Assembly: GCA_030537395.1 (NCBI GenBank)
Contig: JAUNMW010000006.1
Location: forward strand, 1-47,344
Length of the DNA: 47,344 nucleotides
From: Clostridia bacterium
GTDB lineage: Bacteria > Bacillota > Clostridia > Christensenellales > Aristaeellaceae
Direction: 5' to 3'
Of the stretch, positions 7,218 through 17,890 are shown piece after piece. A program made the translations under genes and the position numbers. Each line of letters begins with the position of its first letter. Within the stretch, counting starts at the first letter, position 1. The notes below the pieces were generated by a model, which had not been told where the DNA came from, ran no database searches, and saw only the letters and a program-made list of their open reading frames with translations.

Positions 7218-7985
7218 ATGATTGAAAAGTGGGGGATTCCCGTGCCGCCCTTCATGGGGAAAGAGGAGCGGACGGTGTATGTATATCTGCCGAAGGAAGC
7301 GGAGGAGGAGCCCGAGGCCCGGTTTCCGGTGCTGTATATGTTTGACGGGCACAATGTGTTTTTCGATGAGGACGCTACCTACGGGAAAAGCTGGGGCATG
7401 GGAGAATACCTGGATGAAAATGACGTGAACCTGATCGTGGTGGCGGTGGACTGCGATCATCGGCCCCCTTACGGGCGGCTGAACGAATACTCGCCTTTTT
7501 CCTTTGACGATCCGGAATTCGGCCATATCACGGGCCGGGGGAAGCGGTTCCTGGCCTGGCTGACGGGCACGCTCAAGCCCCTGATCGACAAACAGTACCC
7601 CACCCTGCCGGATCGGCGGCATACCTGGATCGCGGGCAGCAGCATGGGCGGGCTCATGAGCCTGTACGCGGTCACGGCCTTCGGCAAGTATTTCAGCCGG
7701 GCGGCGGCGCTTTCGCCCTCCGTGTGGCTGGTTCGGGATCAAATGGCCGCGCTGCTGAAAAAGACCCGCTTCCGCCGGGGAACCCATGTTTATATGGATT
7801 ACGGCACCCGGGAAATGGGAAACCATATCGGCATGCTGCGCTGTTTTATGGATACCGCCAATACACTGATGGAAAAGGGCGTGTTCACCACCTGCCGCCT
7901 TGTGCCCAACGGCGATCATTGCGAGGCCTGCTGGGAAGAGCAGATTCCTCTGTTTATGCCCATTCTATTTTATGACAGGAAGTGA
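7218..7985 (+). CDS. Esterase D-family alpha/beta hydrolase
   Basis: 255 aa from the ATG at 7218, which follows GGAAGG by 8 nt; an upstream in-frame start at 7164 has no such site. It belongs to the esterase D/CE1-like group of serine hydrolases. The nucleophile elbow is GSSMG with S142, the likely catalytic histidine is H234 in NGDHCEACW, and an Asp near residue 194 could complete the triad. MFDGHNVFFDED and AALSPSVW are typical of enterochelin-esterase and carbohydrate-esterase relatives. There is no signal peptide, so it is probably cytoplasmic and may remove acyl groups from imported sugars. It overlaps or abuts the next esterase gene, so the two are co-transcribed. Confidence 0.88.
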   Translation: MIEKWGIPVPPFMGKEERTVYVYLPKEAEEEPEARFPVLYMFDGHNVFFDEDATYGKSWGMGEYLDENDVNLIVVAVDCDHRPPYGRLNEYSPFSFDDPEFGHITGRGKRFLAWLTGTLKPLIDKQYPTLPDRRHTWIAGSSMGGLMSLYAVTAFGKYFSRAAALSPSVWLVRDQMAALLKKTRFRRGTHVYMDYGTREMGNHIGMLRCFMDTANTLMEKGVFTTCRLVPNGDHCEACWEEQIPLFMPILFYDRK

Positions 7986-7993
7986 TTTTTTCC

Positions 7994-8746
7994 ATGGAAA
8001 CCCAGTATTTCAAAGAGTACAGCGCCGCCCTGAACCGGGATATGGAATTGAAGGTGTACGGCCACGCCGGGCGCCCTGTTTTGTTCATTCCCTGCCAAAA
8101 TGGCCGGTTTTTCGATTTTGAAAACTTCCATATGACGGATGCATGGCAGCCCTGGATCGACGCCGGGAAGGTGATGGTGTTTTCCATCGATACCATGGAT
8201 CAGGAAACCTGGAGCAATGAAACCGGGGATCCCGGCTGGCGCAGCTGGCGGCACGAGCAGTGGATGAATTATATCTGCGATGAAGTGGTGCCCTTCGCCC
8301 GGAACATGGCCAACGCGCGCAACGGCTGGACGGGCTTTCCGGGCGTGATCGCTTTCGGCTGCTCCCTGGGGGCCACCCACGCCGCCAATCTGTTTTTCCG
8401 TCGGCCCGATCTGTTTGACGGCCTGCTGGCCCTGAGCGGCATTTACACCGGCTCCTACGGCTGGGGCGATTATATGGATGAACGGGTGTACTTGAACAGC
8501 CCGGTGGATTATCTGGCGGGCATGCCGGAGGATCACCCCTACATTTCCCAGTACAACAGCCATAAGGGCATCATCGTGGTGGGACAGGGCGCCTGGGAGG
8601 TGCCGGATACCACCTTCCGCCTGCGGGATATCTGCGCCCAGAAGGGCATCGGGGTGTGGTTTGATGTGTGGGGCTGGGATGTAAAGCACGATTGGGATTG
8701 GTGGTACAAGCAGGTCACCTACCATGTGCCGCATTTGATTGACTGA
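7994..8746 (+). CDS. Second alpha/beta hydrolase esterase
   Basis: 250 aa from the ATG at 7994, with AGGAAG 11 nt upstream; an in-frame GTG at 7982 lies inside the previous stop region. It is a serine hydrolase with elbow GCSLG (S124), and it is rich in tryptophan near the C-terminus (GWDVKHDWDWWY), where the catalytic histidine probably lies. Many relatives are annotated as putative esterase or esterase A. No signal peptide. It is only distantly similar to the preceding esterase, so it is not a simple recent duplicate. With that gene and the GH2 enzyme downstream, it suggests deacylation followed by hydrolysis of an acylated oligosaccharide. The substrate is unknown. Confidence 0.82.
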   Translation: METQYFKEYSAALNRDMELKVYGHAGRPVLFIPCQNGRFFDFENFHMTDAWQPWIDAGKVMVFSIDTMDQETWSNETGDPGWRSWRHEQWMNYICDEVVPFARNMANARNGWTGFPGVIAFGCSLGATHAANLFFRRPDLFDGLLALSGIYTGSYGWGDYMDERVYLNSPVDYLAGMPEDHPYISQYNSHKGIIVVGQGAWEVPDTTFRLRDICAQKGIGVWFDVWGWDVKHDWDWWYKQVTYHVPHLID

Positions 8747-8795
8747 AAAGGGTTTTGCTTTCAAGGATAAAATGCAGGATACAGGCACTGCCTGA

Positions 8796-11810
<3,015 letters not shown>

Positions 11811-11853
11811 AGCCGGTCCGGTGCAATCGCATTTTCGGAAAGGGGATGACGGA

Positions 11854-13089
11854 ATGAACGATTTGCTTCGCAAGGACGCGGAAACCATCATCCGAAAGGC
11901 GATTGACGCTGTGACCCCTGCTTATGCTGTGGAAAAAGCGCTGAAAAGGCGCGCTTTTCCGGGCAAGGTTTATTTGGTGGCCGCGGGCAAGGCGGCCTGG
12001 AAAATGGCCGAGGCTGCGGCGCGGTCGATGGGCGATACGCTGACAGCGGGCGTGGTGGTGACTAAATACGGGCACGCGGAACACCCGCTTCCAAAGATCA
12101 CCTGCTATGAAGGGGGACACCCTGTTCCCGATGAGCAGGGCGTAAAAGGGACCCAGGCTGCTTTGGAGCTGACCCGGGATTTGCAGCGGTCGGACACCGT
12201 ACTGTTCCTGCTCTCCGGCGGCGGCAGCGCGCTGTTTGAAAAACCGCTGATTCCCCTCACGGAGCTGCAATCCATCACCGATCAAATGCTGGCGGCGGGC
12301 TGCGATATTGTGGAAATCAACACTGTGCGCAAGCGCTTATCCGGTGTCAAAGGCGGCAAATTCGCCGCTTGGTGCGCCCCAGCTCATGTCATTTCCATCG
12401 TGCTGTCCGACGTGCTGGGCGATCCACTGGACATGATTGCCTCCGGCCCCACCGTGCCGGACCGCTCCACCTGCGAACAAGCGCTGGAGGTAATTTGCCG
12501 GTACCATATTCAAATCAGTCCCCAGGCGGAAGATTGTCTCCGAAAAGAAACGCCCAAAGCTTTGCCCGACGCGGAAGCGCAGATCATCGGCAGTGTGCGT
12601 CAGCTGGCCCGCGCAGCGGCGGACGCCAGCCAGGCTTTGGGCTATACCCCCGTCCTGCTCACCGATCAGCTTTGCTGCGAAGCCAAGGACGCGGGCAGCT
12701 TCCTTGGCAGCATCCTGAAAACCCACGCCAATCAAGGGCAGAAAACGGCTTTCCTGGCGGGGGGCGAAACGGTGGTGCATGTGTCCGGCAACGGTCTGGG
12801 CGGACGCAATCAGGAAATGGCGCTGGCCGCGGCCCAGGGGATCGCAGGCATCCAAAATGCCGCCGTCATCTGCGTGGGCTCGGATGGCACCGATGGCCCC
12901 ACCGACGCGGCGGGCGGCTACGTGGACGGCGATACGCTGGCAGCATTGGCCGAAAAAGGCCTGTCCTATGCTTCCATGATGGAAAACCACGACGCTTATC
13001 ATGCTTTGGAAGCGGTGGGCGGACTCATCAAAACCGGCCCCACCGGCACCAATGTCAATGACATCGCCGTGGGGCTCATCGGTGCATAA
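11854..13089 (+). CDS. Glycerate kinase, MOFRL family (glycerate 2-kinase)
   Basis: 411 aa from the ATG at 11854, chosen over an in-frame GTG at 11821 because AGGGG lies 8 nt upstream. It phosphorylates D-glycerate, feeding it into lower glycolysis as 2-phosphoglycerate. The N-terminal DUF4147 domain has VAAGKAAWKMAEAA, EGGHPVPDEQG and FLLSGGGSALFEKP. The C-terminal MOFRL domain has FLAGGETVVHVSGNGLGGRN and GSDGTDGPTDAAGGYVD. It sits 43 bp after the beta-galactosidase gene and is followed by a strong terminator, so it closes that operon. A glycerate kinase suggests that the sugar released upstream is catabolised through a glycerate or tartronate-semialdehyde route, or is a sugar acid. Confidence 0.9.
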   Translation: MNDLLRKDAETIIRKAIDAVTPAYAVEKALKRRAFPGKVYLVAAGKAAWKMAEAAARSMGDTLTAGVVVTKYGHAEHPLPKITCYEGGHPVPDEQGVKGTQAALELTRDLQRSDTVLFLLSGGGSALFEKPLIPLTELQSITDQMLAAGCDIVEINTVRKRLSGVKGGKFAAWCAPAHVISIVLSDVLGDPLDMIASGPTVPDRSTCEQALEVICRYHIQISPQAEDCLRKETPKALPDAEAQIIGSVRQLARAAADASQALGYTPVLLTDQLCCEAKDAGSFLGSILKTHANQGQKTAFLAGGETVVHVSGNGLGGRNQEMALAAAQGIAGIQNAAVICVGSDGTDGPTDAAGGYVDGDTLAALAEKGLSYASMMENHDAYHALEAVGGLIKTGPTGTNVNDIAVGLIGA

Positions 13090-13105
13090 GCTGTGTTGGA
13101 ATCAG

Positions 13106-13129
13106 GCAGGAATTGTTTCCTGCTTTTTT
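13106..13129 (+). terminator. Terminator of the esterase-lacZ-glycerate kinase operon
   Basis: GCAGGAA (13106-13112), loop TTGT, TTCCTGC (13117-13123), then six T residues. It begins 17 bp after the glycerate kinase stop codon. Confidence 0.85.
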
Positions 13130-13268
13130 ATTGCTGCCTGATCCTGCGGGATGATACTGTTCTGACTACTAACAAGCTTGTTCCCAAGGAAAATATACAA
13201 GCAAAAATCCAGCAAAAGGGAACGTTGAGGCCTGCGCGGCCTCAAACTCTGCGCCAGGGCCTGTTGTC

Positions 13269-13373
13269 CGCAGCCTCAATCGGCGCAACTCCCCACAGGG
13301 GAGATTGCTTGTTTCGGCTGATCTCACCGCCGATGAAATTTCCGCCACAGGCGGTCATCGGCGGTTCGTCCCT
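13269..13373. repeat. Structured repeat, family A, copy 1
   Basis: Order: CGCAGCCTCAATCGGCGC (13269-13286), hairpin 1 (CTCCCC-ACA-GGGGAG, 13289-13303), a linker with GCTTGTTTCGGCTGAT, hairpin 2 with a 10-bp outer stem (13326-13335 with 13356-13365) and an inner stem CCGCC-ACA-GGCGG, then TTCGTCCCT. Copy 2 at 32134-32240 keeps the linkers almost unchanged (first block 18/18 identical) but has different, still paired, stem sequences. No protein is visible. The element is dispersed in this genome, with at least two copies in 47 kb. Confidence 0.75.
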
Positions 13374-13451
13374 GGACCCGCTCCTCGCGAAGATACTTGA
13401 TAGATATAGCCAAGAAACTCCGCGTGCAGCACTGGGGACGGAATATAGCAA

Positions 13452-13650
13452 GCTTTCGGGCACAATGAAAATAGGCGAAATCGGGCCAGGGAAAAGCCGC
13501 CTTACCAGGTGTTGTATCATTCCAGGCAACCTTTGGTTGCCTGGAATTGATCAAGCGATTATAGGCGGCCTTTCCCTGGCCCGATTTCGCCTATTTTCAC
13601 CGGATGCAAAGCATCCGGTCTGGCGGCTTTCAGCCGCCGTGCCCGAAAGC
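13452..13650. repeat. 199-bp nested palindromic element
   Basis: Outer arms GCTTTCGGGCAC (13452-13463) and GTGCCCGAAAGC (13639-13650) are perfect 12-bp complements. Inside are 36-bp arms (13467-13502 and 13563-13598) matching at 35 of 36 positions. At the centre is a perfect 13-bp hairpin with a TTT loop (13519-13547). Two more hairpins sit in the right half: CCGGATGC-AAA-GCATCCGG (13600-13618) and GGCGGCT-TTC-AGCCGCC (13622-13638). It contains no convincing gene. Possible identities are a MITE, a complex REP-type element or a structured RNA. Confidence 0.75.
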
Positions 13651-13745
13651 GACTGAAGTGTACGTGCGTTTGGTTTCCATCTCCTGCAAGCAACAGCGGG
13701 AATAGCGTTTGTTCGTTCAACCAAGTAACTTCCGCTATTGAGGGT

Positions 13746-13797
13746 CCAGGGTACTCAGTACCCTGGTGGGGTCCGGGGTGAAACCCCGGCGTAATCC
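13746..13797 (+). repeat. Hairpin repeat, family B, second copy
   Basis: A 21-bp perfect palindrome (CCAGGGTACT-C-AGTACCCTGG, 13746-13766) is followed by hairpin CCGGGG-TGAAA-CCCCGG (13773-13789) and GTAATCCC. The arrangement from CCCTGGT onward matches the fragment at the window start, with different stem bases that still pair. It lies about 80 bp beyond the 3' end of the minus-strand gene that ends at 13878. Confidence 0.65.
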
Positions 13798-13877
13798 CTT
13801 GTTTGGTTTGTACTTTGCTTTTTACCCTTAAGAAAACTACTGTTAAGCGTATAAAAGCTTTACAGCAAGAAAGCTGT

Positions 13878-16214
13878 TCATTGGTTTTCAGGGAGAGGGA
13901 TCCCGGCGGCGCTTTGCATGCTGCCGGTAACGGTGATTGCTTTTCCGCGGCTGGAATAGCCCAGGAGCAAGGTGCGGGTTTCATCGTCCCAGGCGTCATG
14001 CAGGGAAACAGCGTTCCCGGAATCATCGGTTCCCCGCAATTCCGTCACCTTTCCGGGAAGCCTCAGGCGGGTATGGACGCGAATACGGTCCGCCGCGCGA
14101 AGGCGGAGAGTGAAGGCGTTCTCCGTCACGCTGGCCTCCTCGATCCTGGCGGACGAACCGATCACGCGGAAGGTTTCCTTTTCTATTTTGGAAAAATCAA
14201 ACAAGATGGCGCTGCTGTCGGGCTGGATCGTTTTTTGGCGCAGAATGGCAAAATTGTTTTCCAGCATGTCCGCAAACAGGCCTTGGAGCACCTTGGGCGC
14301 ATTATTCACGCTTTCATCCATGACGGCGCTGATCAGGTACGGTCCGCGCCGGAGGGTCAGGTCGCTGCGATCCTGCCAGGGGAGGCCTGCTTCTGCCAGC
14401 ACCTGGTGCACGGCCTGCCGCCATGCATCCGCCGCAGCCTTGGATAGGCAGAAGGTGTACGGCGCGTACGGAACGATCGTAACCGCACCCTTTCCAACGG
14501 GATACCGGCCGACATTGGCGTCCTTCGGCAGACCGCACAGCTGGAACAGATGGGCGGAGGGATCGGCATAGCCCGCCTCCCGCCACCAGGAACGCACCTG
14601 ATGGAAGGGGTCGGACCCATCCCCGACGTAGATCAATTTCCCGCCGTCCCGGATCCAGGCGGCCAGTTCCGTATGGATATCGATGGAAGCGGGCTTCAGA
14701 AATTCATAGCTCAGGATCAGCACGCGCATGCCGTTCAAATAACCGGAAAAACGTTTCAGATTGTCCAGCTGCACGGGGCGCACCGCCAGACCGTATTTGA
14801 GCAGCGGCAGCGCCAGGCCGTAAAACTGCGGAAACGCCATGCTTTGAATGAAATCCAGGGCCAGATCAGGATCTTCGGCCACTTCCCGCATCAGCGCCTG
14901 GGACGCTTCCCGGTTGAAGGAAGCGGGGTCCGTGTTCTTGCACAGCACTTTGTTCATCCTACGCTGCAGCCCGCCTTTTTGCACGATGCCGTCCGGGAAG
15001 GTGCGCTGGTACAGGGCGCTGTCGGAGAGGAAAATGCCCACGCTGTCCGGCTGGTTTTCAAATTCCCAATCCTGCTGATCCATATCGCCCATCAATTGAA
15101 AAACGGCGGACAGCAGGGAAGCGTAGGCTTCGGGAATGGGCTTGGGCGTCATATTGCCGTTAAGCGCCCGCATGGCCTGGCCCGCCGCCGTGTCGGCGGG
15201 GATGGCTGCGGCGTTTTCCGGGATCCGGGGATAGTTTCCATCAAACACCCGATGGGGCCAGGGACAGATTTCATAATGCCACACCCGGGGCTGGAGCAGG
15301 GACGCGGTCAGCGTTTTTTTGTAATTCAGCTCGTAGTTTTCCCAGGTGTACATGGGCCGGTCCTCGATGGGATCATTTAAGAACCACATGCGCCGGCTGG
15401 TGCCCCGCACCAATTCCTGCATGACGCCGTATTCCAGAAACGCCGTTTCAAAGGTCCTCTCCCGGTACGCCCCTTCGTATACGCTGCCTTCCCGGCTGGT
15501 GCCCGTCCACACCTGGGCGATATACCCATCCACGGAAGGAATGGAAAGCAGCTCCGCCTCCGGGCTCAGGATCTTCCAGGTGGTATAGTTGATCAGGCTG
15601 TGGGTGGGCACGTAAAAGCGAATGTCTTTTCCGTATTTTTCCTTGGCGTAGGCTTTGATTTTTTCGCTGATCCGCCCAATGGCGCGGCAGTATAAAAACA
15701 CCTTGAGCCGTGCGCTGCGGTAAGCGGCGTCGGGGCTTTCATGCTGGGGCCGCCAGGGCTCGTGATAATAGTTTTCATATTCCCGCTGAAAGGCGGGGGA
15801 ATAGCCGCTGTGATCCCAGTATTCCGGCTCCTCCATGTGGATGGCTTCCGCGCCGCAGTCCACCGCCGTTTTCAGCTTTTCGGCCAAATAATCGGCAAAG
15901 GAAAGGGTGGGGCACATATAGGGCACCGTGGGGCCGTGGGATACCTGCTGATCGTTTCTGTCCCGCTGGCCTTCGTCCCAGTGCTTTGTTCCGTCCCACT
16001 TTCCGTCCAGATAATCCTGGTATTCGCCCCAGGAAATGCCGGTCATCAGGTGCACGGTATAGCCCTGGCTGCGGTATTCGCGAATCCTTTGCGGCATGGT
16101 GGGGTCCGTGCCGTATACCATCACAAAGTCGCAGCGCAGATCAATGGAAGGGCGGAAGGGGGCCCTTTCCTGGTATCCCGTCAGTTCTTCCCGGGGAGAG
16201 CGTATATATGCCAC
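13878..16214 (-). CDS. Large glycosidase-like protein (TIM barrel plus GATase-like domain)
   Basis: 778 aa from a GTG at 16214; AAAGGAG lies about 10 nt upstream and no in-frame ATG has a comparable site. The first ~400 residues look like a glycosidase TIM barrel: DFVMVYGTDPTMPQRI, AEAIHMEEPEYWDHSGYS (candidate catalytic glutamates), FYVPTHSLINYTTWK and RMWFLNDPIEDRPMYTW. The region around 500-580 (LSYEFLKPASIDIHTELAAW then GGKLIYVGDG) resembles the GATase-like trimerisation domain of GH42-type enzymes. The C-terminal ~120 residues look like a beta-sandwich. There is no signal peptide. I cannot assign a GH family; it may be an uncharacterised glycosidase. It is a single-gene unit with its own strong promoter at 16279-16307 and sits next to the sugar kinase operon on the other strand. 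Confidence 0.8.
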   Translation of the reverse strand: MAYIRSPREELTGYQERAPFRPSIDLRCDFVMVYGTDPTMPQRIREYRSQGYTVHLMTGISWGEYQDYLDGKWDGTKHWDEGQRDRNDQQVSHGPTVPYMCPTLSFADYLAEKLKTAVDCGAEAIHMEEPEYWDHSGYSPAFQREYENYYHEPWRPQHESPDAAYRSARLKVFLYCRAIGRISEKIKAYAKEKYGKDIRFYVPTHSLINYTTWKILSPEAELLSIPSVDGYIAQVWTGTSREGSVYEGAYRERTFETAFLEYGVMQELVRGTSRRMWFLNDPIEDRPMYTWENYELNYKKTLTASLLQPRVWHYEICPWPHRVFDGNYPRIPENAAAIPADTAAGQAMRALNGNMTPKPIPEAYASLLSAVFQLMGDMDQQDWEFENQPDSVGIFLSDSALYQRTFPDGIVQKGGLQRRMNKVLCKNTDPASFNREASQALMREVAEDPDLALDFIQSMAFPQFYGLALPLLKYGLAVRPVQLDNLKRFSGYLNGMRVLILSYEFLKPASIDIHTELAAWIRDGGKLIYVGDGSDPFHQVRSWWREAGYADPSAHLFQLCGLPKDANVGRYPVGKGAVTIVPYAPYTFCLSKAAADAWRQAVHQVLAEAGLPWQDRSDLTLRRGPYLISAVMDESVNNAPKVLQGLFADMLENNFAILRQKTIQPDSSAILFDFSKIEKETFRVIGSSARIEEASVTENAFTLRLRAADRIRVHTRLRLPGKVTELRGTDDSGNAVSLHDAWDDETRTLLLGYSSRGKAITVTGSMQSAAGIPLPENQ

Positions 16215-16278
16215 GATGCTTCATCTCCTTTATGCCGCCGGTGCTATATGCCTTCACAGGGCTTTTTATTTCCAATAT

Positions 16279-16307
16279 ATCATATAAAAATTGGCTCGCT
16301 GTGTCAA
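16279..16307 (-). promoter_or_regulatory. Promoter of the 778-aa glycosidase-like gene
   Basis: Minus-strand TTGACA (16302-16307), 17-bp spacer, TATGAT (16279-16284), 65 bp before the start codon. Confidence 0.7.
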
Positions 16308-16602
16308 TGCGCATCAGCGGGTTTTTCCTCGTTTCCCGCGCCGAAAGACCCCGGCCCGGGGGCGGACAAAGGAGGAAGAGCGCCCGCCGCTTACAGATAT
16401 TTAAGAGCATATGCTTTTTTTGTATGCGGCAGAATGTCATGTACGCCTGGCGCAGCGCCAAGCAAAAGAAGGCCGGTCCAATGAACCTGGCCGAGCAGCG
16501 CGCCGCGAAAGCCTATGCGCTTTTATCCCCTTTTGCTGGATTTCAGCTTATATTTTGTTCTGGAGAACAATCCTGTAACCAAGAGAGGCACAGAATAAAA
16601 GC
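16308..16602. other. Intergenic stretch without a convincing gene
   Basis: About 300 bp between divergent genes. A possible plus-strand reading frame starting MYAWRSAKQKK (from 16440) has no ribosome site and no recognised similarity. A perfect 13-bp palindrome TGGCGCAGCGCCA is present. An untranslated RNA ending at the hairpin at 16603-16650 is conceivable, but no promoter for it was recognised. Confidence 0.4.
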
Positions 16603-16650
16603 AAGCAAGCCGATGATTTTGCCGTTTGGGCGAATCTTCGGCTTGCTTTT
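16603..16650 (+). terminator. Hairpin with T-tract upstream of the kdgK-like gene
   Basis: AAGCAAGCCGA (16603-16613) pairs perfectly with TCGGCTTGCTT (16638-16648) across a 24-nt loop, and the T-run extends to 16650. It looks like an intrinsic terminator reading rightwards, yet no plus-strand gene precedes it. The right arm overlaps the -35 box of the next promoter. Confidence 0.6.
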
Positions 16651-16670
16651 TACGAAATTTCCGTTATAAT
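16643..16670 (+). promoter_or_regulatory. Promoter of the sugar kinase-phosphofructokinase operon
   Basis: TTGCTT (16643-16648), 16-bp spacer, consensus TATAAT (16665-16670), about 100 bp before the kinase start. The long 5' leader and overlap with the upstream hairpin leave room for regulation. Confidence 0.7.
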
Positions 16671-16769
16671 GGAATATAAGGAGCATTTTTTTGAAAATGG
16701 CCTTTCATTGAAACGGCAGCGCCGAGAACAAGGAACAGAAAAAATAAAAATTGCAAGGAGGATATTACC

Positions 16770-17870
16770 ATGCTGAACCTGAACGTAAAACCTGCCAATG
16801 AATGCCGCTACGACGCCGTATCCCTGGGCGAAATCATGCTGCGCCTGGATCCCGGCGAAGGCCGCATCCGCACTGCCCGGGAATTCAAGGCCTGGGAAGG
16901 CGGAGGCGAATACAACGTGGTGCGCGGCCTGCACAAGTGCTTCGGCCTGCGCACCGGCGTGCTCACCGCTTTCGCGGACAACGAAGTGGGCAAGCTGCTC
17001 AAGGACCTGATCGAGCAGGGCGGCGTGGATACCAGCCTGATCTGCTGGAAAAAGACGGACGGCATCGGCCGCCTGTGCCGCAACGGCCTGAACTTCACCG
17101 AGCGCGGCTTCGGCATCCGGGGCGCCGTGGGCTGCTCCGACCGGGCCAACACCGCCATTTCCCAGGCCAAGCCCGAGGACTTTGATTTTGAATATGTGTT
17201 CGGCAAGCTGGGCGTGCGCTGGCTGCACACCGGCGGCATCTACGCGGCCCTGAGCGAACAGAGCTGCGAAACCGTCATTGAAGCCTGCAAAACCGCCAAA
17301 AAGTACGGCACCCTGGTGTCTTACGACCTGAATTACCGTCCCTCCATGTGGTCCGCCATCGGCGGCCTGGAAAAGGCCCGCGAAGTGAACAAGGAAGTTG
17401 CCAAGTACGTGGACGTGATGATCGGCAACGAAGAAGATTTCACCGCCTGCCTGGGCCTGCAGGTGGAAGGCAACGATGAAAACCTGAAGGAACTGAACCT
17501 GGACGGCTATTACAAGATGATCGCGGAAGCCGCCAAGCAGTATCCCAACTTCAAGGCCATCGCCACCACCCTGCGCACCGTCAAGACCGCAACCGTGAAC
17601 GACTGGAAAGCCATCTGCTGGGCGGACGGCCAGGTGCATATGTCCAAGGAATACAACGGCCTGGAGATCCTGGACCGCGTGGGCGGCGGCGACTCCTTCG
17701 CTTCCGGCCTGGTGTACGGCCTCATGACCACCGGCGATCCCGAGCTGGCCGTTAATTACGGCGCGGCCCACGGCGCTCTGGCCATGACCACCCCCGGCGA
17801 CACCTCCATGGCCAGCAAGGAAGAAGTGGAATCCATCATGAAGAACGGCAGCGCCCGCGTGAAACGCTGA
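16770..17870 (+). CDS. kdgK: PfkB-family sugar kinase, probably 2-keto-3-deoxygluconate kinase
   Basis: 366 aa, ribokinase/PfkB fold. The N-terminus has SLGEIMLRLDPGEGRIR and WEGGGEYNV, the substrate-binding region typical of KDG kinases. DLNYRPSMW (186-194) is another KDG-kinase hallmark. The catalytic loop is DRVGGGDSF with base D308; the usual second G-A is G-G here, a common variation. The expected reaction is phosphorylation of 2-keto-3-deoxygluconate to KDPG, the entry point for pectin and uronate breakdown. An excellent AAGGAGG site precedes the ATG. It forms an operon with the phosphofructokinase 20 bp downstream. No KDPG aldolase is in the window. Fructokinase or tagatose kinase activity is a possible alternative. 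Confidence 0.82.
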   Translation: MLNLNVKPANECRYDAVSLGEIMLRLDPGEGRIRTAREFKAWEGGGEYNVVRGLHKCFGLRTGVLTAFADNEVGKLLKDLIEQGGVDTSLICWKKTDGIGRLCRNGLNFTERGFGIRGAVGCSDRANTAISQAKPEDFDFEYVFGKLGVRWLHTGGIYAALSEQSCETVIEACKTAKKYGTLVSYDLNYRPSMWSAIGGLEKAREVNKEVAKYVDVMIGNEEDFTACLGLQVEGNDENLKELNLDGYYKMIAEAAKQYPNFKAIATTLRTVKTATVNDWKAICWADGQVHMSKEYNGLEILDRVGGGDSFASGLVYGLMTTGDPELAVNYGAAHGALAMTTPGDTSMASKEEVESIMKNGSARVKR

Positions 17871-17890
17871 GAACGAAAGAGAGGATTGCC

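Noticed and set aside
13093..13656. A 187-codon plus-strand frame after the glycerate kinase
   Set aside because: It runs through a terminator and the palindromic repeats; the coding look is an artefact of GC-rich hairpins.
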